NCBI GenBank assembly: GCA_025618425.1
Contig: CM046846.1
Coordinates: forward strand, 34,577,538-34,641,537
DNA: 64,000 bases
Source: Heliocidaris tuberculata
Taxonomy: Eukaryota > Echinodermata > Echinoidea > Camarodonta > Echinometridae
Direction: 5' to 3'
The position numbers and the translations under genes were made by a program. Within the stretch, counting starts at the first letter, position 1, and every line of letters begins with the position of its first letter. Of this stretch, positions 50,880 through 62,589 are shown in pieces. The notes under the pieces were generated by a model that worked only from the letters and a program-made list of their open reading frames with translations, made no database searches and was not told the origin of the DNA.

Positions 50880-51960
50880 AAACATTCATAGAAGATGATT
50901 GCAGGATTATTATTATTTTTTCCCTCTCTCTTTCTCTATGAACAACCCCTACTCTTGGAAGGGTTCCTGGGTTTCAGTAACCCTATTGGAATCGTTCGAT
51001 TCATCTCTATCTCTTTGGGGTTCTCTTTGGGGTGGTCTGGAAGTAGAGGGGTCATACTGCCACACCTCCCTGGTAGCACCAGTGTATGGTTTGAGCCGAT
51101 CTGCATGGACAATGAATGGTCATGCCCTTGGTGTGAGTTGTAGACAGAAGGTCACATCAGACAGCTTACTGACCACCAGATATGGTCCAAGCCACCTGGG
51201 TTGTAGTTTTGGTGCAAGACCCTTCTCTCTCTCGTCTTTTTCCTCATCCACACAAACTCGCCGGGCTGAATCTGGACTGATTCAGACCTCCTGTGATAGT
51301 GCTGCTTTTGCCGATATGCTGCGTCTTTTCACGATTTCCGTGCCTTTTCAAGAACCTTCCTCATGATCTCAAGAAGCTTCAGGGCGTAGTCTGTGTTAAT
51401 TGATTCTGTAGTGCCTGGTACTTGTGGAAAGGCCAGATCAGCTGGTAGTTCTACTTCGCGCCCCATCATCATCATACTGGGTGTTTCCGCTGTGGACTCT
51501 TGTGGCAACAGCTAGGTACTTGTCCCAGTATCTCTGTTGAGCTGCTGGGTGCAGCAAGGATGCTATAGTGTCAACAAGCGTACGATTGTATCTCTCTATT
51601 ATTCCATCCGACTTCGGGCTGTAGTGGTTCTGGTCTTGTCTATCCCCATTAGCTTGCAAACTTCTCCAAACACCTCAGACTCGAAATTTCTTACTTGATC
51701 AGAGTGCAGGTATCTCGGCAGCCCAAATCTAAAAAAAAAAAAAAAAAAAACCTCTCAACTAGTTTCTGCGCAACCGTTTCGGCTTTCTCTTTGGGCACAG
51801 CGAATGCCTCCATCAACCACCACTACAACATACTTGTTTCCCTTGGTAGTTTCTGGCAAAGGTTTTCTATTTATGACGATTGTCCATGACACATAACCAA
51901 TCGTGGTCTCCCATTTAACCTGATCTCTGTGACATAATATGCACATTATTCCCAAACTTT
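50880..51960 (-). pseudogene. Gypsy-type integrase fragment
   Basis: The minus-strand translation gives PLPETTKGNKYVVVVVDG (start of the core, near 51860), LHSDQVRNFESEVFGEVC (second catalytic Asp region, near 51690), HYSPKSDGIIERYNRTL (catalytic Glu, near 51610), then RWLGPYLVVSKLSDVTFCLQ (C-terminal domain, near 51180). Frameshifts, stops and a 20-bp homopolymer (51731-51750) break the frame. The order IN core, C-terminal domain, then the zinc-finger ORF fits one Ty3/Gypsy-like element on the minus strand. Confidence 0.8.
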
Positions 51961-52740
51961 TAAAGGAAAAGATATTCTCTCTGCGATTTCACCAAGGAGG
52001 GTGGAAGCACAGTCGAGAATCCATCTAGTTTTCTAAATTTTCACCAAATGGAATGGATTATGAAAGGCAAATTGGCATGGCTTGAATACATCTAGGTATT
52101 GTGTACAGCTTGATGTCATTTTAATTTTCATGCCATTTACATAACAATAGAATCCCTTATTCAGATTTCGGCACATTAATTATTCATAAGATATCCCCAA
52201 AGTTTTGTAAAGTTTTCCAGTCGATTTCAGGACAAACCATTGGAACTCCAATTTAAACACATTATCCTTACTCCCACAAGCCTTCAACATGTTTATGCAG
52301 GGATAACTGCTTTCTGAAGTCCCAGAAGCATTGAAATCCTTAAGGATATTGTCATCCCATGGCTTTGCCAAATCCGCAGAATTTCTTGTTTTCTTCTAAA
52401 TTCAAGATATTATTTGTAAGCAAAAGTATGCATGGATCCTTGAAAATAACATGTAAGCCATTTTAAGCAATTCAAGATGGAAAGCATGTCCTTCTAAAAA
52501 AAAAGCAGCATTCTTGGACTGTTGTCCAATTAGTTGGTCTCTAGCTAGCCATGTTTGAGGGAGGGACAGCTTGACCAATTGGTGTTAATCTATTTACACA
52601 GCTGTAGTGGTAGTTGTTGATTGACTAGTAATAACTTTTGCTTATATGTATACATTTTTATTGGGCAGTGAATTAGTTGGAATTTAATTTTTAATGTTTG
52701 ATGCAAGTAGCAGTTATTCAACATATGTGTATATTTCATT
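51961..52740. other. Spacer upstream of the HECT gene
   Basis: No gene recognised. It may include intron sequence of the HECT gene, since an acceptor site lies at 52748. Confidence 0.35.
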
Positions 52741-52748
52741 TCCTGCAG

Positions 52749-54799
52749 ATTGATGCCACGGTCATTGGAATTCTCTCTGATGGAAGTCTTCAGAAGTATA
52801 TACCAAAGTATGGTGATCGCATTGCTGTTAAAGCTTATGTAAACTATACAAGCAGTGATATGCAAATCCTGAAGAACTTCCCAGGAAATCATTATTAGAG
52901 CGGCTACGAAACAAGGTGAAGAAAAATAAAAAACATGTGTGTAGATCTACTTGTCAGCAAGGAAATAAGCTCGCTCAGAAAACAAGCAGACGTGTAGAAG
53001 TTGGATGGCTTGATTTTGACATAGAATCAAAGACCTACAAGCAAGTTAAATCTCCCTCAGGAGGGGAAACAAGACATGAGATTTTTGATGTAAACTGTAC
53101 TTTGAAAGAGATTCTTGGTACTGTTTTACATTGGTTTTTGCCAAATGGAAAAAGCAGAAGAGGAAAAGTTGAAGACTTTAATCATTTTTTAACCGATGCA
53201 ACACATGAAGAACTTGATGATCAACTTGATGTTCAAAGTCTATACACTACTAGGAAATGCAAACTGCCACGTTTGTATTTAGCCTCAAAGAGAAAAGAAT
53301 ACTGTGAGACAGTGGAAAGTGCATTCTCGGATGATTCCCTCCCAAATGTCTTTGCAGAATGTGAAAAAATAGATGACAATGACGTTATACTACTTGACTC
53401 CATTTCAATGACAAGCATTGACTCTGAAGTACTGATTGGCCTGAGCCTGAACCCTTCAAAAGCTGATATGAATTTAACATTACCATATCAAAGACAGGAC
53501 ACTGAAAGTGCTAAGCATTCAAAGTGTGAAGAACAGAGAATACAAGATCAGATGAACAGTACACCAACATCGGACTATATGGAGTCAACTAGCAGTGGAC
53601 AGACCACAGCAAACCAGATGGACAGAACATTGACAGCCAATTATTTGCCTCCACCTATAGTGATGGACAAAGAATGGAAGAGCAGAGGAATAATACATCA
53701 ACATTGGACAATATGGAGTCAACTAGCAGTGGACAGACCACAGGAAACCAGACGGACAGAACATCGACAGCCACTCATACGCTGCCAGTAGGCGAGGGGC
53801 AGACCACACGGCAATTCTCTAATTGTGACCATACATAGAACAAAGGTCCTGCAAGAGTTCATAAGCATTTTTATTGATCCAGATATAGTTCATACTGAAA
53901 TTAAGGTTAGATTCGTTAATGAGGCAGGTGCTAATGCGAATGGGTTGTCGAGAGAAGCATATTCTGCGTTCTAGAAAGAATTTTTCTTGACTGCAGCATG
54001 TGGTGAATTTGAGCGAGTTCCAGCAATTTTTCCTGATTTTGGAAAAGATGAATGGCAGGCAGTGGGGAGAATTCTCTTTAAAGGCTTCACAGACTGTGGC
54101 GTGTTTCCTTTACAACTGTCTTGTGCTTTTGCAGAAGCATTGATATATGGAGAAGATCAAGTCACCCCTGATGATCTTGTAGATTCACTTAAGAAATACC
54201 TAAGTGAGACAGAGAAGAAAGTCATTGAGAAGGCACAGGCAGGTGATGAGATGGACGAAGATGACAGTAATGAATTCCTGGACCTCCTATCACGAGTAGA
54301 CTGTCATCGCATTCCTACAGAAGTGAAGCAAGTGATTGTTAGCATAGCTCAAAAGGAATTGATTCAGCCCAAATATGCACTTGATGAAATGGCTCAAACT
54401 GCAAGAAAAGAGCTGCAGTCTTTGCTGCCTACACCTAAAGCACTCAAAGATATGTATGCTGCAAAGAAGTCTACTGCTCGAAAAGTTGTGAAAATGCTGG
54501 TGTCAAATCCAAAAGATGGTGAAGAATCTACAGCACTTTCTTACCTCAAACAGTTCATCAAAGGTCTTGATGATTCCATGCTCCAGAAGTTTCTACGATT
54601 TGTCACAGTGTCTGAGATGATTTGCACAGAATCAATTGAGGTTGTGTTCGTCCTAACATGGGGACATGGCAGAGCACCTGTGGCTCACACCTGTGGGCCA
54701 ATGTTAGAACTACCTTCTACCTACTCTTGTTACAGAGATTTAAGAAGTGAATTCATCAACATACTGGATCAAAATTACTTGGCAATCCAGATTGTGTAA
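52749..54799 (+). pseudogene. G2E3-like HECT-domain ubiquitin ligase, broken
   Basis: It begins after a good splice acceptor (TTTCCTGCAG, ends 52748) with a SAM-like stretch (SLQKYIPKYGDRIAVKAYVN). A one-base shift at about 52885-52895 leads into LLERLRNKVKKNKK and RRVEVGWLDFD, the conserved region seen in the G2/M-phase-specific E3 ligase-like family of fishes and invertebrates. A low-complexity linker with two copies of MESTSSGQTT then changes frame, and a stop lies at 53789-53791. The HECT-like part starts near 53815 (VTIHRTKVLQEFISIFIDP) and ends IQIV at 54796. It contains VAHTCG with the catalytic Cys codon at 54692-54694 and the TYSCYRDLRSEF C-lobe motif. In SAF/KEFF a TAG (53972-53974) replaces the usual Trp TGG. 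The gene is therefore a recent pseudogene, or the reading needs corrections at three sites. Upstream exons were not found. Confidence 0.85.
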
Positions 54800-55096
54800 T
54801 GAGACAAGTTAAACGTGGCACATCATGCCATATTTATTTATTTATTTCTTATTATGTTTCTTTACATGGTTGTTTAACATGATCATCCCATGTTAAGGGA
54901 CAATCAGTATTAACACCTAAATATGTAAGACAAGACAGTTAAATTGTTTCAGTTCATCAAGGAATACTGATAGTTGATTTGTATGCCTATTCTCAGTAGG
55001 TCGTGAAGAGATGAGCATGAGTTTTATCCATATTAATTTTAAGGTGATTATCTTTATAGGATACACTGATTTCATTAAGACGTGTTTGTAATAGAT

Positions 55097-55440
55097 GAGA
55101 TTAGAGGTAGTGACAGAGAAAGGGGTCATCAATAATTATCCAAATAGTTGGGGGACAAAGAAACCCTGTAAATTCAAATGAGTTTATTTTTTTAACATTT
55201 GTCTCCAACTGTATTTTGTTCATAGGTTGTGAGATCACCATGAATATCTCATGTTCATAATTATCATGTCTGATTGTAAGCATTTGCATATAATGAGAGT
55301 AGTGGTAGTGGCAGGGAAGAGGTCATCAACTGGGGGGGGGGGGGGCAAAGAAACCCTTTACATTCAAATGACTTTTAACATATTTGTAAAACTGTAATTT
55401 TTTTCAGAGGATTTGAGATCACCATAAATAGGATGACACC
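55097..55440. repeat. Two diverged ~195-bp direct repeats
   Basis: GGGGTCATCAATAATTATCC...CAAAGAAACCCTGTAAATTCA (55120 on) recurs as GAGGTCATCAACTGGGGGG...CAAAGAAACCCTTTACATTCA (55320 on), each followed by a TTGTGAGATCACCATGAATA-like block. Confidence 0.65.
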
Positions 55441-55450
55441 ACTGAAAGGT

Positions 55451-56094
55451 AAAAGGCATGGTTTCTTGAAGGTTGCCTGTTATATCCAGAGTTTAGCTGT
55501 TATAAGGAAGCATTAAAAGGCACTGTTTCTTGAAGGTTACCTGTTATATCCAGAGTTTAGCTGTTATAAGGAAGCATTAAAAGGCACGGTTTCTTGAAGG
55601 TTGCCTGTTATATCCAGAGTTTAGCTGTTATAAGGAAGCATTAAAAGGCACGGTTTCTTGAAGGTTGCCTTTTATATCCAGAGTTTAGCTGTTATAAGGA
55701 AGCATTAAAAGGCACGGTTTCTTGAAGGTTGCCTGTTATATCCAGAGTTTAGCTGTTATAAGGAAGCATTAAAAGGCCCGGTTTCTTGAAGGTTGCCTGT
55801 TATATCCAGAGTTTAGCTGTTATAAGGAAGCATTAAAAGGCCCGGTTTCTTGAAGGTTGCCTGTTATATCCAGAGTTTAGCTGTTATAAGGAAGCATTAA
55901 AAGGCACGGTTTCTTGAAGGTTGCCTTTTATATCCAGAGTTTAGCTGTTATAAGGAAGCATTAAAAGGCCCGGTTTCTTGAAGGTTGCCTGTTATATCCA
56001 GAGTTTACCTGTTATAAGGAAGCATTAAAAGGCATGTTTTTTTTTTATGGTTGTCTGTTATATCCAGAGTTTTGCTGTTATAAGGAAGCCTTAA
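55451..56094. repeat. Ten tandem copies of a 64-bp unit
   Basis: Units start at 55451, 55515, 55579 and so on every 64 bp to 56027. Each reads AAAAGGCACGGTTTCTTGAA, then GGTTGCCTGTTATATCCAGA, then GTTTAGCTGTTATAAGGAAG, then CATT. Inner copies differ at only one or two sites (CACGG/CCCGG, CCTGT/CCTTT). The last copy has a T run and more changes. No long ORF crosses it. Confidence 0.95.
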
Positions 56095-56842
56095 AAATGC
56101 AATATTTTGGTTTTAGAATTTTACATGAAAGGCAGTTATTTGCTGTAGAAGATGTTTTGTTTATAATATGTTGAAGAAGCTTTTGGCAAATTATTACAAG
56201 TTTTGGCCTAAATGTCTCCATTGCAGATGTGCTCTTTGCCATTTTTTAATGTTTCAGTATGAAATCGGAGTATAGGTTGCATAAGGTTTGCCTGTTTAGT
56301 CAATATGTGACAAAGTTGTTTTGCTTTAAAGTAATGTAGTACACACAAGAAATAAGTAGACAACAAAGGGTAGTTCTCATGCAGTTGATTTATTGTGCCA
56401 GCTTGTGAATGTTGAGCAGAGGAAGGTTGAGAAAGGTTTAGCATAGAAGTACAAATTGTCTTATTAGTGATAATAAGGTTTTAATTTAAATTGAACAGTC
56501 ATGTGAGGGTTGAAAAAGTAGTGATTCCCATTATTGGGTTTATAGGGGTATAGGTGATTTGGTAATACTGAAATGCTGAAAATCAAGGGGGTTGATGCAG
56601 CTTTATTGCTTTCAAAAGAATTTGTATAGTACTAGATTGTGGCAAAAGGCATTTTGGGCGAGTTTTAAACCATATTATGCAATAATTTTTGTGGAGAGTT
56701 TTAAAGGGTCTCTGAGGCCAAAAAATAATAATTTGTATACAGTTAGAATGTATTAAAATTAACCCCGAATAACTTTACCCGGCATTCAACAGGTTAGCGG
56801 TTAAGGAGTTTGAAGACAATAAAGGACAGCGTAAACGATCGA

Positions 56843-56876
56843 CGCGCGGAACTCAACTCGAGTTGAGTTCCGCGCG
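56843..56876. repeat. Perfect 34-bp palindrome
   Basis: CGCGCGGAACTCAACT and its exact reverse complement meet at CG with no spacer, giving 17-bp arms. The surroundings (56830-56990) are unusually CpG-rich for this window, with further short inverted repeats such as CGTTCGGCGAACG. Confidence 0.9.
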
Positions 56877-57064
56877 AGCAGTTTTCTATGCGTGTGCGTT
56901 TTTTTATGCGTGCACGTTCGGCGAACGCCAAGACGCGATAGTGGAATTATCGCGATCGCATTATCGCTTTGTCGTCTTCTATGTGCAGTGGCTGACAAAC
57001 ACTCGAAAATTGATATGGGGCGGAACTTTCGGATAATATTCAACCATAATGAAACAAAAAATTA

Positions 57065-58915
57065 ATGAATGATACAACACAAAATGTTTTTTATCGAATT
57101 GGAAATTGATTTGGCGCATAACGTATTGATGATCTACAACCCAAATAAACAACAAATGAATGAAGTCATACAACGGAGAATGTTTTTAAAGTATCAAAAA
57201 TTGATTTGGGGCGTAATTTACGGAGATCCTATACCCCAAATAAAACAACGAATGAATGAAGTATACAACGCAAAATGTTTATATCGAATATAAAATTGGT
57301 TTGGCGCATAAATTACAAAGAATCTACTGACAAAATGAAACAACAAATAATTAGAACTAAGACGCAAAAGACATATATCGAATCAAAAATTGATTTGGCG
57401 CTTAACTTAGGGATAATAAACAACCCAAATAAAATATGAAATGGATGAAGTATATAACGCAAACTGTTTTTATCGAACTGAAAATTCAGTTGGCGCGTAA
57501 TTTATGGAGAATCTACAACCCAAATAAAATATGAAATGGATGAAGTATACAACGCAAAATATTTTTATCGAAATGATAATTATAAGTTGGCGCGTAATTT
57601 ATGGAGAATCTACAACCCAAATAAAACAACAAATGAATCAAGTATTCAACACAAAACGTTTATGTCGAATATAAAATTGGTTTGGCGCATAAATTACAAA
57701 GAATCTACTGACCAAATGAAACAACAAATAAATTAGAACTAAGACGCAAAAGACATATATCGAATCGGAAATTGATTTGGCGCTTAACTTAGGGATAATA
57801 TACAACCCAAATAAAATATGAAATGAAGTAAGTATACAACGCAAAATGTTTTTTTTTTTTCGATTGGAAATTGATTTGGCGCGTAACTAATGGATAATAT
57901 ACAACCCAAATAAAACATCGAATAAATGAAGTATATAACGCAAACTGTTTTTATAGAACTGAAAATTCAGTTGGCGCGTAATTTATGGAGAATCTACAAC
58001 TCAAACAAAACAAAAGATGAATCAAGTATTCGACACAATACGTTTATGTAGAATATAAAATTGGTTTGGCGCAAAAATTACAAAGAATCTACTGACCAAA
58101 TGAAACAACAAATAAATTAGAACTAAGACGCAAAAGACATATATCGAATCGAAAATTGATTTGACGCTTAACTTAGGGATAATATACAACCCAAATAAAA
58201 TAGAAATGAAGTAAGTATACAACGCAAAATGTTTTTTTTTTTTTCGATTGGAAATTGATTTGGCGCGTAACTAATGGATAATATACAACCCAAATAAAAC
58301 ATCGAATAAATGAAGTATACAACGCAAACTGTTTTTATAGAACTGAAAATTCAGTTGGCGCGTAATTTATGGAGAATCTACAACCCAAACAAAACAAAAG
58401 ATGAATCAAGTATTCGACACAATACGTTTATGTAGAATATAAAATTGGTTTGGCGCAAAAATTACAAAGAATCTACTGACCAAATGAAACAACAAATAAA
58501 TTAGAACTAAGACGCAAAAGACATATATCGAATCGAAAATTGATTTGGCGCTTAACTTAGGGATAATATACAACCCAAATAAAATATGAAATGAAGTAAG
58601 TATACAACGCAAAATGTTTTTTTTTTTTCGATTGGAAATTGATTTGGCGCGTAACTAATGGATAATATACAACCCAAATAAAACATCGAATAAATGAAGT
58701 ATACAACGCAAACTGTTTTTATAGAACTGAAAATTCAGTTGGCGCGTAATTTATGGAGAATCTACAACCCAAACAAAACAACAGATGAATCAAGTATTCG
58801 ACACAAAACGTTTAAATCGAATATAAAGTTGGTTTGGTGCATAAATTACAAAGAATCTACAGACCAAATGAAACAAGAAATGAATTAGAACTAAGTCGCA
58901 AAATTTTATCGAATC
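57065..58915. repeat. Satellite: ~92-bp monomers in ~384-bp higher-order units
   Basis: The monomer is about 92-96 bp: GAAGTATACAACGCAAAATG, TCGAATTGAAAATTGATTTGG, CGCGTAATTTATGGATAAT, ACAACCCAAATAAAACAA. Early monomers start at about 57065, 57157 and 57249. In the later part four monomer types repeat as a block. The distinctive GCAAAATG plus T run plus CGATTGG lies at 57841, 58224 and 58609, a spacing of 383 and 385 bp. Short frames recurring on both strands are artefacts of the periodicity. Confidence 0.92.
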
Positions 58916-58919
58916 GAAA

Positions 58920-59680
58920 ATTGAAAGTGAAGACGTTCCTGAATCGATATATCGTTATGTGAGCTATAGTGATCGATCGACTAGTCTTTGCTCAAGTGTA
59001 TTTTATTTTCAAAAATCAATATCTCCTGTATGCTGTCACCGTTGAATGTCGTGTTAAGTTTTCTGGGGTTAATTTTGTGTAAGCTTACTATATACAAATC
59101 ATTTTTTCAGGCCTCAGGTACCCTTTAAGGTAATGTAGTATATGAGGTGGGAAACATACTATATTTCAACCTCTCAGTTTATCTAGATTTTGAAGGAGGA
59201 CAGTTTGTGAACGTTTATGTTATATTCAAGGAAACCAAGATTAAAGAGAAAGTGTTTTATTTCTAATTAAAAGTTGGACTTCTTTGATTCAGTTATTGTG
59301 TCATCTTCTTCACTTTGAACAATGTGTGGCATAGATGAAATCTAGGGAATCCGAATGTCTGAATATAATGTTTTGCCAAGAAAGCATTGAAATGAACATT
59401 GCCAATGTGGCTGTGGAGTGTGAGTAAAATAATTTATACTACTTTAGTGAAGAACTTTCAGTTACAGACCTGAATATTTTTACCGCTGTTACCCTTTAAC
59501 TTTGAAAAAAAAAAGGAAACGGAGATTTGGCTTTAAATTAGGGAAAACTTAGACAGAGGATAACTATAATTGATCTTACAGTCATAAAGAGTGATCTTTT
59601 CTCTTTCATAATACAGTATGAGTTATAAAATGAAACCCAGATTCAAAACAAAATCTTGCAAAACCTAACATATGCATACT
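58920..59680. other. Spacer without recognised genes
   Basis: AT-rich. Nothing recognisable beyond short A runs. Confidence 0.4.
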
Positions 59681-59684
59681 ACAA

Positions 59685-60260
59685 CTAATATCAGGGAATT
59701 GTAGCATGATCAATTTACTCTCATTTGGTAGATTAGTCCTATTCAGTCACGGATGACTGCTCAGCAATAAGTTTGATAAAACTTGTCAAATTTGCTTCAA
59801 TCCAAGTTATTGTACCCGCAGAACGAAGTGCCATGCTGAGCTGTGCGCTAGGGCGCCATCATGCAGCACAATTACGTAAACGTGGACAAAAACATTTTGA
59901 TATGCTGAAAACTTGGACAAAAGTAAATTTGACACCTATTATGAAATTAAATACTGAGGAGTCACTCGGGAAAGAATATGAATGAATAATGTATCAAATG
60001 AAAGCGGATTAATCATGCTATCATTCCCTGATAGCAGTTATGTAATATATGTTTTAGGTTTTGAGAAATTTGGACTAAAATTGAATCTGGATTCCTTTTG
60101 TTCAAACTGAAGCTGATAACTTGGACTGAAGCAAATTTGACACAATTATGAAATTCATTGCTGAGTAGTCATCCGTGACTGAATATGAATGACTAATATA
60201 CCTAAATGAAAGTGAATTGATCAAGCTATTGTTCCTTGATATCAGTTATGTAATGTCTAT
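59685..60260. repeat. Three copies of a ~150-bp repeat, one inverted
   Basis: The block ACTTGGACTGAAGCAAATTTGACACAATTATGAAATT...GTGACTGAATATGAATGA...CCTTGATATCAGTTATGTAAT is present directly at about 60118-60258, in diverged direct form at about 59909-60048, and inverted at about 59685-59820. Confidence 0.7.
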
Positions 60261-60928
60261 GTTCAAGGTACAGCTAAAGTGGTAAGCGAGTTACTGACGG
60301 CATATTACTGGGGATATGAAAAATGTTCTTTTTATTAACAAGTTTTCATTTGTCAGAGTCAACTTGCATGAGGACAACAGCTGTAATCGGGGGGGGGGGG
60401 CACACACCCCCATGTCCCCGTAGTAACGCAGGTTGGTCAGTTTCAAAAGGGAGCATTAAACATTAATACCAGGTTGTTGTTTGACTAAAGAAAACTTGGC
60501 AAAGCAATATTTTGCATTGTCCCAATGGACAGTAAGTGCATAAGAGCATAAAAGAGAAAACTTGAAGAATTAATAAGAACATTGATGCATAAAATTTACA
60601 TTGACCTTTGAAATAAAGTACACAAAAAGTTCCATGATAACATAACCATTACACAAGAGATATCATTGTACAGACAATTGAACAGGCTTTTGTATGATAC
60701 CAGAAGAAAATACAACATTAAGTGATGAACATAATCGAACTTGAATTTCCCAATTTTTTAGGGGTTTAATACATTGCATTTCTATGACTCAATGAGAGTA
60801 TGAGTATGCCCACTTCTCTTGATTCAAGCAATGAGATTTTGGTTATGCTATAAAACTTTTCACATATTTACGTTAAATTAATGTAGAAAGTAGAAGGAGT
60901 CTGTTAGGGGAACTGTTTTCGTCAGCAG

Positions 60929-62589
60929 TTATTGGCCAATCTCAGCTCCATAGAGATTTCGAGCACTACGATGGTCTCTTGGAAAATGATAACCACGCTC
61001 ATTCATCACTGTACAACATATGTCATACATGTCTTGGTCACAAGGATTCGCTTTCCGGAAGACGCGCTCCTCTTTGCATATTTGAATATGTTCCTGAGAT
61101 ACGCTGCAGAGATGGTCCCTTGTGGTATACAAATGTGGCATTCTGGAAGGTCGAATTAAGTGTGAATCTCACGTAGTAACGGCTTCATCCAGATTATTCT
61201 ATAAAATGAGATAAAAATACATCAGGTTATAAGGATAATAACCATAATTTGCGAATCATAACTTCCTTGTGGTTCGAGAAGAAACAGTAAGGGGGACATT
61301 GATTTTTGTTCAACTGCTTTTGCTTATAAATGGCTCAAACAGTGATGATAGTGGTGAACATATTGAATTATTCATATATCAGCATGGCTTTATCCTTACT
61401 TCTCAAAGGATGGAAAGAAAAAAAAATTATCAAAATGACATCTTGATACTTTATTTACATTTCAAAACTCTATGGAGGTGTCTTCCTTGATCTAAAACAA
61501 CAGAAGCCCCCCCCCCCTGTACATTACAGAGAGGGGGAACGAATTGAGAACTCGTGAAGGGAGAAAGTGTACAAAGAGATCTAAAAACAGACCAAAGTAC
61601 ATGCATGATGTAGGTGTTAATATCTGCGTGTAGGTGTGTGTGTGTGTGTGTGTGTGTGACATGTGTGTTTAGCGGAAGGATAGTGTTGGTTTTGATAGAA
61701 GTTGTCAATTAACTCTTTTAATCGGCCAGCTTTGATAAACCTAATACTATAATCTCTTACCTGATAGAGATGTGTGAAGCAGAAGCGTATCAAGTTGACA
61801 TCTACGAAATTTCCTAGAAAGAGACCCTGATCTTCTAAGTCTCGAAAGAGGCACATCCAAAAGTCTGTACATTCTCGGCGAAGGAATGACCACCAGTATT
61901 CAATTCACTGGTTTCCAGTGCTTGGGCCTTCCAAAAAACTTAGGTCCCCTGCCATGTTGTCGTCATTTTCTTGCAGGAACCTCTGAAAATCACGGACAAA
62001 TACGTTCTCTGTTCCTGAATCCCCTCGTACTATGCGAGGACATCCTCCAAACTCCTCTACTTTTAGTATGTAATATCCACCGACCAACTTCGGATCAGGT
62101 GCACTTTGATATGCGCTCATCCAAATAATCTTAGAGAGAAGCCGTCAATGCATCCATTAATGCAGATTCCATATCTTCTCAATTTATCGTAACTGTCCAG
62201 GTGCCAGAGGAAAGTGGATCCTTTGGAAGAGTATGAACGTCTCTGTAATCTTCTCTTCCTCCACTGATCTGTCTCCTCAGGATCTAAAAAACTAAGTTTT
62301 ATCCTTATGTCTTTCTTCTTGCATTTAATGCCATGGGATATGCACTTCGCATACATCCATCTGTACCCGTGCAGGCGTCCAGATCCATGTAGTTGGTTAC
62401 TGACAAATTCTACAACATCTCCAACATTGCCGTAGTTTTTTCTCCTAAACAGTCCAAGTTCTCTAAGCACTCGTTTCAGGTGACGCAATGAAATTACAGC
62501 ACCACATTCTATAGCCAGAATTGCGACTATATCTCGGTATAATAGTCCCATAATAAAGCACAGCTTAATGACAGCATTCCTTTCATGTA
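60929..62589 (-). pseudogene. Integrase-core-domain gene, two exons visible, broken
   Basis: On the minus strand 62589-61761 encodes LHERNAVIKLCFIMGLLYRDIVAILA and RVLRELGLFRRKNYGNV, then FLWHLDSYDKLRRYGICINGCIDGFS with the first catalytic Asp, GGCPRIVRGDSGTEN with the second, and IEYWW with the Glu of the DDE triad. The exon ends FTHLYQ at CAG/GTAAGA (61761), a strong splice donor. A further exon at about 61175-60929 holds the C-terminal part (RKANPCDQDMYDICCTVMNE). This is the metazoan integrase-core family of transposon origin. It is broken: a frameshift after GCIDGFS (about 62130), and TGA (61905-61907) where the family normally has Arg before IE, consistent with a CGA to TGA change. The intron holds a GT microsatellite. 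Confidence 0.82.
61630..61658. repeat. GT microsatellite
   Basis: (GT)n run in the intron of the integrase pseudogene. Confidence 0.9.

Noticed and set aside
55451..56094. Regular 64-bp repeats considered as a CRISPR array
   Set aside because: The whole unit is repeated with no unique spacers, and the DNA is eukaryotic; it is a minisatellite.
57536..58888. Recurrent ~66-codon frames on both strands
   Set aside because: Artefacts of satellite periodicity; the same peptides recur with every block.
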